Below are positions 1 through 7,848 of a DNA stretch of 35,722 bases, one piece after another. The notes under the pieces were generated by a model. It worked only from the letters and a program-made list of their open reading frames with translations. It was not told where the DNA came from and made no database searches. Each line of letters opens with the position of its first letter. Position 1 is the stretch's first letter. Made by a program: the position numbers and the translations under genes. This DNA comes from Hungateiclostridiaceae bacterium UBA1305 (lineage in GTDB: Bacteria; Bacillota; Clostridia; Acetivibrionales; DTU013), in assembly GCA_002307275.1 (NCBI GenBank), contig DBTX01000076.1, forward strand, positions 1 to 35,722, read 5' to 3'.

Positions 1-21
1 GCCGGGGGTTTATTGTTGTTA

Positions 22-56
22 CAAAAAAAAACAAGGGCTGTGGATCAGCCCTTGTT
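22..56 (-). terminator. Intrinsic terminator of the AbrB-type gene
   Basis: An 11-bp perfect stem (30-40 pairing with 46-56) with a 5-nt loop. Read on the minus strand it is followed by nine U residues (A run at 22-30). It lies just downstream of the minus-strand abrB stop codon. Confidence 0.9.
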
Positions 57-70
57 TAATGAATTCCAAA

Positions 71-310
71 CTATTTCTTCAATTCTTTCATGCAATTCGG
101 ACAAATATTCTTGCCTTTGTAAACAGCTACATCTTTTGCATCTCCGCAGAAGATACATGCTGGTTCGTATTTCTTTAAAATTATAGTAGCTCCATCAACA
201 TAGATCTCAAGAGCATCCTTTTCGGCGATATCCAGTGTCCTTCTCAGTTCTATTGGAAGTACTACTCTTCCAAGTTCGTCAACCTTTCTTACTATACCGG
301 TAGATTTCAT
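71..310 (-). CDS. abrB: AbrB/SpoVT-family transition-state regulator
   Basis: DNA-binding transcription regulator of 79 aa. The N-terminal swapped-hairpin AbrB domain is plain: it begins MKSTGIVRKVDELGRVVLP and continues with an ELRRTLDI segment, the signature of AbrB, Abh and SpoVT N-termini. The C-terminus has two CxxC pairs (CIFC and CPNC) about 20 residues apart, which would form a small zinc knuckle; Bacillus AbrB lacks this, but clostridial homologues often have it. I chose ATG at 310, not the in-frame start at 343, because AGGAGG sits 7 nt upstream of 310. Family members repress post-exponential and sporulation genes until Spo0A~P switches abrB off. The gene has its own promoter with a Spo0A-like box inside the transcript start region, and its own terminator, so it is monocistronic. 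Its exact targets cannot be read from the sequence. Confidence 0.92.
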   Translation of the reverse strand: MKSTGIVRKVDELGRVVLPIELRRTLDIAEKDALEIYVDGATIILKKYEPACIFCGDAKDVAVYKGKNICPNCMKELKK

Positions 311-335
311 AATTTTTCCTCCTAATTTAACATAA

Positions 336-342
336 TTCGACA
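336..342 (-). promoter_or_regulatory. Spo0A box (0A box) downstream of the abrB promoter
   Basis: TGTCGAA on the minus strand is an exact match to the 0A box consensus. It lies about 9-15 nt after the predicted abrB transcript start. In Bacillus subtilis, Spo0A~P represses abrB from boxes in this same position. One perfect box is visible; a second copy next to it is not clear. Confidence 0.6.
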
Positions 343-357
343 TTGTTTTATATTTTT

Positions 358-386
358 ATACTACCATAAATTCCAGTAAGCGTCAA
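358..386 (-). promoter_or_regulatory. Sigma-A promoter of the AbrB-type gene
   Basis: On the minus strand: -35 TTGACG (381-386), a 17-nt spacer, -10 TAGTAT (358-363). The predicted transcript start is near 351, giving a leader of about 40 nt that contains the ribosome binding site. Confidence 0.75.
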
Positions 387-587
387 CAATAAACTTTAAA
401 AAATTCAAAAATATGTTATGGCATTTATAGAAATTAATAACAATTAGGTTTTAAAATATTTCTCAAGCCCGCCATGTATAGGAGGTGCATTATACCGGCC
501 ATACAAGGTTTAAGACAATACGAATTCAAGTATTTCGTGAATTATGTCAATATCCAGTAATTAACTGGGAAAAATAAATTACCTAAA

Positions 588-618
588 TACGACATAATAC
601 GACATAGCTTTATACAAT
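588..618 (+). promoter_or_regulatory. Possible Spo0A-controlled promoter upstream of spmA
   Basis: Two TACGACA heptamers (588-594 and 598-604; TGTCGTA on the other strand, 6/7 to the 0A box) lie exactly 10 bp apart, one helical turn. A TACAAT -10-like hexamer follows at 613-618, so the boxes cover where a -35 would be, as at Spo0A-activated sigma-A promoters. TATACAAT (611-618) also resembles a sigma-E -10, and spmA is sigma-E dependent in Bacillus. The rest of the 344-743 spacer is AT-rich with no gene. Confidence 0.4.
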
Positions 619-743
619 TCAATTTGTGGCAGTTTTAATTTCAGTTTGCATCTATTGTATATAAAGCCCATCACTTTACAGACAAAGTATGTTTTCAGAA
701 ATATTTGCTGCTTCGTATCATATAAATTAACTGGAGGGGTGTT

Positions 744-1367
744 ATGCTAAACTATATCTGGGCGGGTATGCTGGCAGCAGGTTTTTTAATCGGTATGATC
801 AATGGGAGACTTGAGGAAGTCACTCAGGCAGCTTTTAGCTCAGCAGGCAGGGCCGTAGAGCTTAGTATAGGGCTTCTTGGTATTTTGTGCCTCTGGTCGG
901 GCTTGATGAAAATAGCTGAAAAAGGCGGGCTTATAAGGCTTGTGGCGCGTCTCGCCAAGCCTCTGCTGAAACTGCTGTTTCCTCAGGCTGCTCATGATGC
1001 CGGAGCGCTTGGTTCAATCGTGATGAACCTTTCAGCGAACTTCCTGGGTCTTGGGAATGCGGCAACACCACTTGGCATCAAGGCAATGAACGAATTACAG
1101 AGACTGAACAGGGGAGATGACAGCGCTTCCGATTCCATGTGCATGTTTCTTGTTCTGAATACATCCGCGATCCAACTTATTCCGGCAACTGTTATAGCAA
1201 TCAGAGCTGACGCAGGATCAGCAGCACCGGCGGAAATCACCGTTTGCGTCTGGATCGCCTCTATCTGTGCCAGCTTGAGTGGGATTATACTGGTAAAGCT
1301 GCTGTCAGGGACTATTCCTTTAAAGAAAAGGTTGCCGGGTAGAACTCGGAAGCTGGTGCGCAAATGA
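744..1367 (+). CDS. spmA: Spore maturation protein A
   Basis: Integral membrane protein of 207 aa, the usual SpmA length, with the nucleoside-recognition/gate domain shared by SpmA and SpmB. The family-typical stretch around residues 99-110 (NFLGLGNAATPLG) is present. Hydrophobic segments lie near 4-20, 40-56, 140-155 and 165-190. In Bacillus, SpmA and SpmB are needed for spore core dehydration and full heat resistance; the molecular activity is unresolved. Start ATG 744 has GGAGG at 733-737. The stop overlaps the spmB start by 4 nt (ATGA), so the two are translationally coupled. Tandem 0A-like boxes lie upstream. Confidence 0.95.
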   Translation: MLNYIWAGMLAAGFLIGMINGRLEEVTQAAFSSAGRAVELSIGLLGILCLWSGLMKIAEKGGLIRLVARLAKPLLKLLFPQAAHDAGALGSIVMNLSANFLGLGNAATPLGIKAMNELQRLNRGDDSASDSMCMFLVLNTSAIQLIPATVIAIRADAGSAAPAEITVCVWIASICASLSGIILVKLLSGTIPLKKRLPGRTRKLVRK

Positions 1368-1903
1368 ATTTTGCCGCTTTCTCTGTAATTTCGCTGTATG
1401 CTGTGCCGGTGATCTTTCTTATTATACTGGGAGTCGGTTTTTTCAGAGAGATAAATGTATATGATGCGTTCGTAGAAGGTGCAAAGGATGGAATCAGCAC
1501 TATTATAAGGATACTGCCCCCTCTTGTGGGGTTAATGACTGCGGTAGGCGTTCTGAGGGCTTCCGGGGCCCTGGATTTCATTATATATATTATGAAGCCT
1601 CTGGTTTCATTTCTTGGCATTCCGCCGGAGGCTATGCTTCTGGCACTTTTAAGGCCAGTTTCCGGCAGTGCGTCGCTTGCTCTTGTCGCTGAAATGGTGA
1701 AGACTTACGGTCCGGATTCCTATGTCGGCAGGGTTGTCTCAACGATGATGGGCTCCACGGAAACCATATTTTACACGCTGGCTGTTTATTATGGCTCTGT
1801 AGGGATCAGAAACATACGGTACACTCTCTTGGCCGCATTGCTTGCAGATGGGGTCAGCGTAATGGCTTCAGCCTGGATATGTGCGATCATTTTTGGCAGG
1901 TAG
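1364..1903 (+). CDS. spmB: Spore maturation protein B
   Basis: Partner of SpmA, 179 aa, membrane protein with the same nucleoside-recognition/gate fold. Typical SpmB stretches are the RPVSGSAS segment (97-104) and the STMMGSTETIFY segment (126-137), which are strongly conserved in the family. About four hydrophobic segments are visible. It starts inside the spmA stop (ATGA overlap), so a fixed SpmA:SpmB ratio is likely. No clear terminator follows in the 8-nt gap to the convergent gene, so the two transcripts probably overlap. Confidence 0.95.
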   Translation: MNFAAFSVISLYAVPVIFLIILGVGFFREINVYDAFVEGAKDGISTIIRILPPLVGLMTAVGVLRASGALDFIIYIMKPLVSFLGIPPEAMLLALLRPVSGSASLALVAEMVKTYGPDSYVGRVVSTMMGSTETIFYTLAVYYGSVGIRNIRYTLLAALLADGVSVMASAWICAIIFGR

Positions 1904-1911
1904 GATAACCG

Positions 1912-3003
1912 TCAGGATATTACCCTGAAAAAACGCAGCAGTTTGTATCCGTTGTAATAGAGTATCGACTGTCGGGGGGCTTTTTTAAGCAGGTTAAGAC
2001 TTGTAAGTCTGGACATGCCGAAGTTGGCTTCAGGATCCGACAGATACAATCCGAGGATTATCCGGATCAATGATATATAGAAGCTATGGTCTTTAAGCTT
2101 CAAGCATGCTTCCTCTGCCTTTGTTATAAAGTAGGATAACCTTTGTTCGCATTCCTTGAGATTCTTGTAGGGGGAACAGAAATTGAACAGATTTGAATTC
2201 CCGGCTAACCTCGCAGAGGTATATGCATTTAGAAGCGACTCAAGACCGCAAAGCCATGGAAAACAAGCTTCATCGAGTAGTTTAAGCTCCATGACCGACA
2301 TTCCGGGATTGGCGGCAGCTGCATACATGACAATTACTCCGAGCATGGAATCAGAGGCTGCGCAAAACTCCATAAAGGATATTTCCCGATACCGTTTGAG
2401 ATAGTACCCGCTCCATGTCTGAAGGCTCTCCATGCGGGTCTCTTCCGAGTAATAACTGTAAGTATGGAGATCTATATAGAATTGAATATACTTTTTCAAT
2501 TTGGGTGCCACAAGTGAAAATGAGGGCAGGACTGCCAGCTGTAACCGACACTGATCCGACATACACAGAAGGTGATCCTGGTCTTTTTTCCTAACAGCCG
2601 GTGTTTTTGTTGAGTTGACAAATGCGCAGCTTATGTTTCGCGAAGGATCCACCGCGCTTGAAAGACAGCCGTATACCCTGCGTACTTCAGGTTCTTCGGG
2701 AATTCCTGTGCCAGCCATGTATGCTGTGAGTGTATCGGTTAGTTTGTATAATGATAAAATAAATGAGAGAGTGCCTTTCATGTCAACTCCGGAACGCAAA
2801 GCAAAAAAACTGCTGCAAAGCAGTTTCTCATTAATTTTTTCTGCTAAGGAAGGCGGTGCTTCGATGTTTGCTGAAGCATTTCCCTGAATTTGTGCCATAC
2901 ATGTTTTTTGTGCACGGATGATCAAATTCTGCTGACGCAGTTCAGGAAGTACCTTTAGGGCATATTGAAGGAATTGCACGACGGAGTCGGCGTATTGTCC
3001 CAT
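1912..3003 (-). CDS. DUF2600 (YtpB-like terpene cyclase) homologue with eroded metal-binding motifs
   Basis: A 363-aa soluble, mostly helical protein. I place it in DUF2600, the YtpB/tetraprenyl-beta-curcumene synthase family, from several segments in the right order: a CAASDSMLGV stretch (214-223), CFPWLCGLESLL (247-258) and NFCSPY (274-279), which correspond to CAGSTLG, YFPYIQGLHILL and NFC.YY in Bacillus YtpB as I remember it. In the family, Asp-rich motifs after these landmarks bind Mg-diphosphate. Here the first motif region reads D90-TLTAYMAG and the second reads LLNAYTSARLAG, so nearly all acidic residues are missing. It may be a non-catalytic or altered paralogue. AAGGAGG sits 10 nt before ATG 3003. 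It is convergent with spmAB; no partner terpene gene is in the window. Confidence 0.7.
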   Translation of the reverse strand: MGQYADSVVQFLQYALKVLPELRQQNLIIRAQKTCMAQIQGNASANIEAPPSLAEKINEKLLCSSFFALRSGVDMKGTLSFILSLYKLTDTLTAYMAGTGIPEEPEVRRVYGCLSSAVDPSRNISCAFVNSTKTPAVRKKDQDHLLCMSDQCRLQLAVLPSFSLVAPKLKKYIQFYIDLHTYSYYSEETRMESLQTWSGYYLKRYREISFMEFCAASDSMLGVIVMYAAAANPGMSVMELKLLDEACFPWLCGLESLLNAYTSARLAGNSNLFNFCSPYKNLKECEQRLSYFITKAEEACLKLKDHSFYISLIRIILGLYLSDPEANFGMSRLTSLNLLKKAPRQSILYYNGYKLLRFFRVIS

Positions 3004-3056
3004 TAAGACTATCCTCCTTGCGGGTTACTATGAAGGGGCACACCTGAGTAATGAAT

Positions 3057-3120
3057 GGGGACATATTTCTCTGAATAGGATGTGTTCACTAAAAGTGGTG
3101 AATGTCCCCGATGTCCGGGG
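3057..3120. repeat. Inverted-repeat element with GGGGACAT ends upstream of metG
   Basis: GGGGACAT (3057-3064) is mirrored by ATGTCCCC (3102-3109). Inside is a small stem CACT-AAA-AGTG (3087-3097), and just after is a CCCCG/CGGGG hairpin (3106-3120), followed by another AATGTCCC at 3127-3134. It could be a relic of a REP-like or transposon-end repeat. The rest of 3004-3350 has no convincing gene; a metG promoter is not obvious. Confidence 0.4.
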
Positions 3121-3350
3121 CAAAGGAATGTCCCTGATTATGTTTATTCCAGCAGAAGATACTTTATGAATGCAGGGTGGCATGATAATCTCAGGGCTTG
3201 CCAAATTCTGCTTGATAAAATTGGACCTAAACTGTATATTAGTAGGGGGTTCTATAATTTCCCACGGATATTCCCTGCTGATATTGGTAATTTCCTTTGG
3301 ATATTCCCTGAAGTTGGGGGGAAGCTTAAAGCATACGACGGAGGCTTATT

Positions 3351-5381
3351 ATGGAGAAGAAGACTTTTTATATTACGACGCCTATTTATTATCCCAGCGG
3401 CAAGCTACATATAGGACATTCTTATACAACAGTGGCGGCTGACGCCATTTCCAGGTACAAGAGATTAAAGGGCTATGATGTGATGTTCCTTACAGGTACG
3501 GACGAGCATGGGCAGAAGATACAGAGAAAGGCCGAAGCAATAGGTGTGACACCCAAACAGTATGTTGACGAAATCGTTTCCGGCATAAAAGAGCTCTGGA
3601 AGCTCATGAAGATAACAAACGACAGGTTCATCAGGACTACTGACAAAGAACATGAGGAAACTGTTCAAAAGATATTTAAAAAGCTATATGATCAGGGTGA
3701 TATATATAAAAGCGAATATGAGGGCTGGTACTGTACTCCCTGCGAATCCTTCTGGACGAAGACACAGCTGGTGGATGGGAAATGCCCGGACTGCGGCAGG
3801 GAAGTGGAGTTAACAAAGGAAGAAAGTTATTTTTTCAGGATTTCCAAATACCAGGACAGGCTTATCAAGTACATAGAAGAGAATCCTGAATTCATCCAAC
3901 CCGTTTCACGGCAGAACGAAATGCTCAATAACTTCCTGAGGCCCGGACTTGATGATCTTTGTGTCTCCAGAACTACTTTCAACTGGGGTATTCCGGTCAC
4001 ATTTGATGAGAAGCATGTCGTATATGTCTGGATAGATGCGCTATCCAACTATATAACAGCTCTGGGTTATTTGTCGTCGGATGATTCGGCGTACAGGAAC
4101 TACTGGCCTGCGGATGTCCATCTTGTCGGTAAGGAAATCGTCAGGTTCCATACGATCATATGGCCTGCAATGCTGATGGCATTAGGCGAACCGCTGCCGA
4201 AGCAGGTGTATGGCCACGGTTGGCTGCTGCTCGAAGGCGGCAAGATGTCCAAATCAAAGGGCAATGTAGTCGATCCGGTCATATTGATCAACAAATACGG
4301 TCTCGATGCAATTCGATATTTTCTGCTCAGAGAAGTGCCGTTTGGCTCGGATGGCGTTTTCTCCAACGAAGCGTTGATACAAAGGATCAATTCGGATCTT
4401 GCCAATGACCTTGGCAATCTGGTCAGCAGGACGGTTGCCATGATAGATAAATATTTCGGCGGGGTCATACCTGCACAGCGTATGGCGGGTGAATTCGACA
4501 GCGAACTTCAGGCCATGCTTGCCGAGCTTCCACACAAGGTGGAGGAACTCATGGACAAGCTGCAATTCAGTTCGGCACTTTCTGAAATATGGAGGACAAT
4601 TTCGAGAACCAATAAATATGTGGATGAAACGATGCCCTGGGTATTGGCGAAAACCGAGGAGAACAGACCTCGTCTGGCTGCCGTTATGTATAACCTGGCA
4701 GAGAGCCTCAGGATCGTATCCATCCTGCTTCAGCCGTTCATGCCGGAGACACCGGAGAAGATCTGGCAGCAGCTTGGAATAGCGGGCAGCAGTGCACTCG
4801 AATGGGAAAACGCCGGTAAATGGGGTGTCTATCCTGAAGGCGTTTCAGTGAATAAGGGAGATGTCATTTTCCCGCGTATAGATATGAAGAAGGAGATTGA
4901 AGAACTCGAAGGCCTGACAACAAGTGCGGCGGAAGCAGTAACGGCGGTTCAGGCTGCAGAAGCGCCATCAAAGGAAGTCCATTCAGAGAAAGCTGCGCTG
5001 CCGGTAACTACATCACCGGAAGCAAAAGTCACGTTGAACCCATCCGTCGAGCCAGATGGACTTATCACTATAGACGATTTTGCAAAACTTGACCTTAGAG
5101 TAGTGAAAGTACTTGAGGCAGAAAGGGTCGAGGGTTCGGACAAGCTGCTCAAGCTGCGTGTAGAGATGGGAAGCGAAACCAGGCAGGTAGTGTCAGGCAT
5201 TGCAAAGTATTATACCCCCGACAGTCTGGTCGGCAAGTCGGTTATACTGGTAGCCAACCTGAAACCTGCAAAGCTCAGGGGAATTGAGTCGCAGGGCATG
5301 ATACTCGCGGCTTCCAACGACAATTCTCTTGTTGTTGCTACTTTGGATGGCCTGATAGACAGCGGGTCGAAAGTCAGATAG
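3351..5381 (+). CDS. metG: Methionyl-tRNA synthetase with C-terminal tRNA-binding domain
   Basis: Charges tRNA-Met with methionine using ATP, in the cytoplasm. The 676 aa hold a class I core with the HIGH motif (20-23), a four-Cys zinc knuckle (C128, C131, C145, C148), the KMSKS loop (298-302), the helical anticodon-binding domain, and a C-terminal EMAPII/Trbp111-like OB domain (about 571-676) that dimerises and grips tRNA. Between the last two is an Ala/Glu/Thr-rich linker (about 520-570), longer and lower in complexity than usual. Start ATG 3351 has GGAGG at 3340-3344. It opens the metG-tatD-yabE-ksgA block known from Bacillus. I found no T-box leader. Confidence 0.97.
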   Translation: MEKKTFYITTPIYYPSGKLHIGHSYTTVAADAISRYKRLKGYDVMFLTGTDEHGQKIQRKAEAIGVTPKQYVDEIVSGIKELWKLMKITNDRFIRTTDKEHEETVQKIFKKLYDQGDIYKSEYEGWYCTPCESFWTKTQLVDGKCPDCGREVELTKEESYFFRISKYQDRLIKYIEENPEFIQPVSRQNEMLNNFLRPGLDDLCVSRTTFNWGIPVTFDEKHVVYVWIDALSNYITALGYLSSDDSAYRNYWPADVHLVGKEIVRFHTIIWPAMLMALGEPLPKQVYGHGWLLLEGGKMSKSKGNVVDPVILINKYGLDAIRYFLLREVPFGSDGVFSNEALIQRINSDLANDLGNLVSRTVAMIDKYFGGVIPAQRMAGEFDSELQAMLAELPHKVEELMDKLQFSSALSEIWRTISRTNKYVDETMPWVLAKTEENRPRLAAVMYNLAESLRIVSILLQPFMPETPEKIWQQLGIAGSSALEWENAGKWGVYPEGVSVNKGDVIFPRIDMKKEIEELEGLTTSAAEAVTAVQAAEAPSKEVHSEKAALPVTTSPEAKVTLNPSVEPDGLITIDDFAKLDLRVVKVLEAERVEGSDKLLKLRVEMGSETRQVVSGIAKYYTPDSLVGKSVILVANLKPAKLRGIESQGMILAASNDNSLVVATLDGLIDSGSKVR

Positions 5382-5395
5382 AACCAGCTGGCTTG

Positions 5396-5424
5396 TTGCA
5401 GTTGTGTTGATATTGATATATAAT
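5396..5424 (+). promoter_or_regulatory. Candidate promoter upstream of tatD
   Basis: A perfect TATAAT (5419-5424) with a weak TTGCAG -35 (5396-5401) at 17-nt spacing. An ACCAGCT/AGCTGGT inverted pair encloses this spacer and may act in metG termination. Confidence 0.4.
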
Positions 5425-5493
5425 ATTTTCATAATTGTGGGTTTAGCTGGTGATTAATCTTTTTTCATTGTATATAGACTTGTGAGGTGAAAT

Positions 5494-6261
5494 ATGCTTT
5501 TTGACACACATGCTCATTATTACGATACCCAGTTCGATGGAGACCGGAATGAGGTAATTGAAAGGGCCAGAGCAAATGGAGTAGGGTTTATTCTGACCGT
5601 TTCTTCTGATATTGCCTCATCAATCGAGAACATTTCACTAGCACAGAATTATGATTTCATTTATTCTGCTATAGGTGTGCACCCGCACAATGTTTTAGAC
5701 TTGAATAACAATATTATTTCCGCACTTACCGATTTTGCTTCTTACAAAAAAGTTGTTGCCATAGGAGAAATAGGTCTTGATTATTTTTACGACAACTCCC
5801 CGCGCGAAGCACAAAAAATATGGTTTGCAAAGCAGATATCACTTGCCAGAAGTCTTAAACTGCCTGTAATCATCCATGACAGGGATGCTCACGAGGATAC
5901 ATTGTCCATTATCAAGTCGGAGAATGCAAGTGAAGTTGGCGGCGTTCTGCACTGCTTCACAGGAAGTGTCGAAATGGCCAGGGAGGTTATGAACAATAAC
6001 TTTATGATATCCATAGCAGGCCCTGTAACATTTAAAAATGCCAACAAGCTTCTTGAAGTAGTCAAATATGTGCCGGAGGATATGCTGCTGATTGAGACGG
6101 ACTGCCCGTATCTGGCGCCGGAGCCGCATAGGGGACAGAGAAATGAATCTGCTTATGTAAAACATATTGCTGAAAAGATTGCGAAAATTAAAGGAAAACC
6201 ATATACAGAAATCGAACAGATCACGACTTCCAATGCAAAAAGGCTCTTTGGAATCCAATAA
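5494..6261 (+). CDS. tatD: TatD-family metal-dependent DNase (YabD type)
   Basis: Predicted 3'-5' exonuclease/AP-lyase-type DNase of the amidohydrolase TIM-barrel fold, 255 aa, the family's usual size. Metal ligands fall where expected: H6 and H8 in the THAH start, E92 in GEIGLD, H128 in IIHDRDA, H153 in LHCFTG and D203 in ETDCPYL, followed by the APEPHRG loop. The start follows GAGGTG at good spacing. Its place after metG is the conserved yabD position in Firmicutes. In other bacteria TatD acts in DNA fragmentation and in repair of oxidative DNA damage; the role in this organism is not shown. Confidence 0.95.
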   Translation: MLFDTHAHYYDTQFDGDRNEVIERARANGVGFILTVSSDIASSIENISLAQNYDFIYSAIGVHPHNVLDLNNNIISALTDFASYKKVVAIGEIGLDYFYDNSPREAQKIWFAKQISLARSLKLPVIIHDRDAHEDTLSIIKSENASEVGGVLHCFTGSVEMAREVMNNNFMISIAGPVTFKNANKLLEVVKYVPEDMLLIETDCPYLAPEPHRGQRNESAYVKHIAEKIAKIKGKPYTEIEQITTSNAKRLFGIQ

Positions 6262-6321
6262 AATTTTTGGGTCATAATGTCAAGCTGCCGGTGATTCAGC
6301 CGGCTGTTAAGGTGGTGTGTT

Positions 6322-7023
6322 ATGAAAAAGCTCGTACTTGTGATGGTTTTTGTGGTCTTGGCGGCAGTATTTATTGCCTTCAATTATTTGTTATTGGACA
6401 GGGAGAGCAGAGAAAATGAACTGAAAGACCTTCAAAATCTAAATGCAAACGATAAAGCGGATATAAACGCTAAAGCCAGAGAGATAGACAGTCTTGGAAA
6501 AGAAATCAACAGTCTGGGAGACAAGATCACACAACTCGAAAATGAAAATGATCAATTAGTGCTGGATAAGAACGGTATTGTTCAACAAAAAAACAGTTCT
6601 GATGCTGCTTTGCGGGATAAAATCATTTTTTTTAACAACGTCAAACAATATGCGGATATCAAGGTGCTGTCGGAACCCCTAACGCTATGGGTGGATGCGC
6701 TGAATCAGGGTAAGTATGAAGAGGCTTATGAACTTGAATATGCAACAGTGCCTACCGGCGACCGTTCTGTCAGCTTAAGTGCATATAGTGATGAAATGCA
6801 GAAAAATGTGAAAAAGATAGAAATCAATGAAGTCAAGATAGATAAGCTAAGAGGTTCAGGTGAAGGGGAAATATTCCTTGCAGTCAGACTGACCGTCAAG
6901 CTGGCTGAGAATGCCAATAAGAATAATTTGCGTTTTTCGGAAGGGTTGAACGAGAAATTCATCAAGATCGACTATTCGACTGAGAATAATACATTTGTGA
7001 TATCATCAATAAACAACTATTAG
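6322..7023 (+). CDS. Membrane-anchored coiled-coil protein, unknown function
   Basis: A 233-aa protein I do not recognise. Residues 4-24 are one hydrophobic segment (signal anchor) after two lysines, so the bulk is outside the cell. Residues about 27-105 are a charged coiled coil with repeated (K/R)EI-SLG and QLENEN heptads. Residues about 118-233 look like a small alpha/beta domain (LTLWVDALNQGKYEEAYEL), reminiscent of NTF2-like or DUF4878-type extracytoplasmic domains; this is a resemblance only. Start ATG 6322 follows AAGGTGG. The gene stands between tatD and the yabE homologue, where Bacillus has nothing, so it is a lineage-specific addition to this block. A cell-surface or wall-sensing role is a guess from layout. 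Confidence 0.75.
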   Translation: MKKLVLVMVFVVLAAVFIAFNYLLLDRESRENELKDLQNLNANDKADINAKAREIDSLGKEINSLGDKITQLENENDQLVLDKNGIVQQKNSSDAALRDKIIFFNNVKQYADIKVLSEPLTLWVDALNQGKYEEAYELEYATVPTGDRSVSLSAYSDEMQKNVKKIEINEVKIDKLRGSGEGEIFLAVRLTVKLAENANKNNLRFSEGLNEKFIKIDYSTENNTFVISSINNY

Positions 7024-7065
7024 CACACTGACAACCGTCAGTCGTTATTCATTTACATAAAAATG

Positions 7066-7100
7066 TTTTCACCAATTATGGCATCATTCATATAATGGTA
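7066..7100 (+). promoter_or_regulatory. Promoter of the Met-rich gene, sigma-A or sigma-K type
   Basis: A perfect TATAAT lies at 7091-7096, but its best -35 (TTTTCA, 7066-7071) is 19 nt away and only 4/6. The same bases also fit the late mother-cell sigma-K pattern: AC (7071-7072), 16 nt, then CATATAAT (7089-7096). The two readings cannot be separated by eye. Confidence 0.45.
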
Positions 7101-7137
7101 CTAAAGCTACCTGAACCTTAGCCGGAGGAATCTTTGT

Positions 7138-7632
7138 ATGAAAGAGGATGTCAAAATGAAAGAAAATATGAATATTGAGCCCGCTGGTACAATGCCGCAA
7201 GTCGGCGCAATGCCGCAGATGCAGGCAAATCCTAATACTTCACCAGTCCAGACCAATCCCATGGGAGTTTCACCTGCAATGATGAATAAAATGCCTACGC
7301 AGCAGAACCCGATGGGTGCCATGCCGTCAATGATGAATCCGATGCCGGCACAGCCCAATCCGATGGGTGTCATGCCGTCGATGATGAATCCGATGCCGGC
7401 ACAGCCCAATCCGATGGGTGTCATGCCATCAATGATGAATCCGATGCCTATGATGTGCTGCCCATATCTGATGAATATGCAGTGCCCGATGACCTATGGA
7501 CAGAATGTAATGGGTATGAATATGAGTAATCCAATGCTTACAGGTGTAAACCCTGCAATGGGAGCTGCCAACCCGGGAATGAATTCAATGCCTGCAATGA
7601 ACCAGTATTATCCGATGGGCGGCATGTATTAG
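7138..7632 (+). CDS. Methionine-rich repeat protein, possibly spore-coat or surface
   Basis: A 164-aa low-complexity protein: 40 of 164 residues are Met, with much Pro, Asn, Gln and Gly. The centre is three copies of a 17-residue unit (NPMGVMPSMMNPMPAQP), the third diverging at the end. Then comes a Cys-containing patch (CCPYL...QCPM), and the C-terminus is rich in Tyr and Gly. There is no signal peptide and no membrane segment. Such Met/Pro/Tyr proteins occur among clostridial spore-coat components, and Met plus Cys clusters can bind copper(I), but neither role is proven here. GGAGG at 7124-7128 supports ATG 7138; ATG 7156 is a second possible start. It has its own promoter and terminator, so it is transcribed alone. 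Confidence 0.75.
   Translation: MKEDVKMKENMNIEPAGTMPQVGAMPQMQANPNTSPVQTNPMGVSPAMMNKMPTQQNPMGAMPSMMNPMPAQPNPMGVMPSMMNPMPAQPNPMGVMPSMMNPMPMMCCPYLMNMQCPMTYGQNVMGMNMSNPMLTGVNPAMGAANPGMNSMPAMNQYYPMGGMY
7306..7449 (+). repeat. 51-bp coding tandem repeat in the Met-rich gene
   Basis: Nearly three copies of a 51-bp unit (from 7306, 7357 and 7408), almost identical at DNA level, encoding the 17-residue Met/Pro/Asn unit. Near identity at synonymous sites suggests recent duplication. Confidence 0.9.
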
Positions 7633-7661
7633 CATGTAATAGAAGGATATGAACTATTTTC

Positions 7662-7697
7662 AGGGAGTTGCTTTAGCTGGCAACTCCTTTCTATTTT
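7662..7697 (+). terminator. Intrinsic terminator after the Met-rich gene
   Basis: GGAGTTGC (7664-7671) pairs with GCAACTCC (7680-7687) over an 8-nt loop, followed by a T-rich tract. It separates this gene from the yabE homologue. Confidence 0.85.
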
Positions 7698-7848
7698 GGG
7701 CAATTTCCTCCCGTAATGTATAGACGCTCATTCTTAGGTATATAATTACAATTGCGGGGGAATAATGGAAATGAATTTGACAAAAATGGCATCTTGGCAT
7801 AAAATAACTTCACAGTCCCTTATTAGTATTTTAACAGGAGGGTTTTTT

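Noticed and set aside
697..728. Sigma-E-like promoter immediately before spmA (AAATATT ... CATATAAA)
   Set aside because: The predicted start would fall within the ribosome binding site, so it could not give a translatable message.
3170..3200. AGGGTGGCA before metG, resembling a T-box sequence
   Set aside because: The match stops after nine bases, and there is no specifier stem or following antiterminator/terminator pair that I can find.
3082..3442. Two overlapping open frames between the DUF2600 gene and metG
   Set aside because: They run over the inverted repeat and into metG in the wrong frame, have no ribosome site and no recognisable protein pattern.
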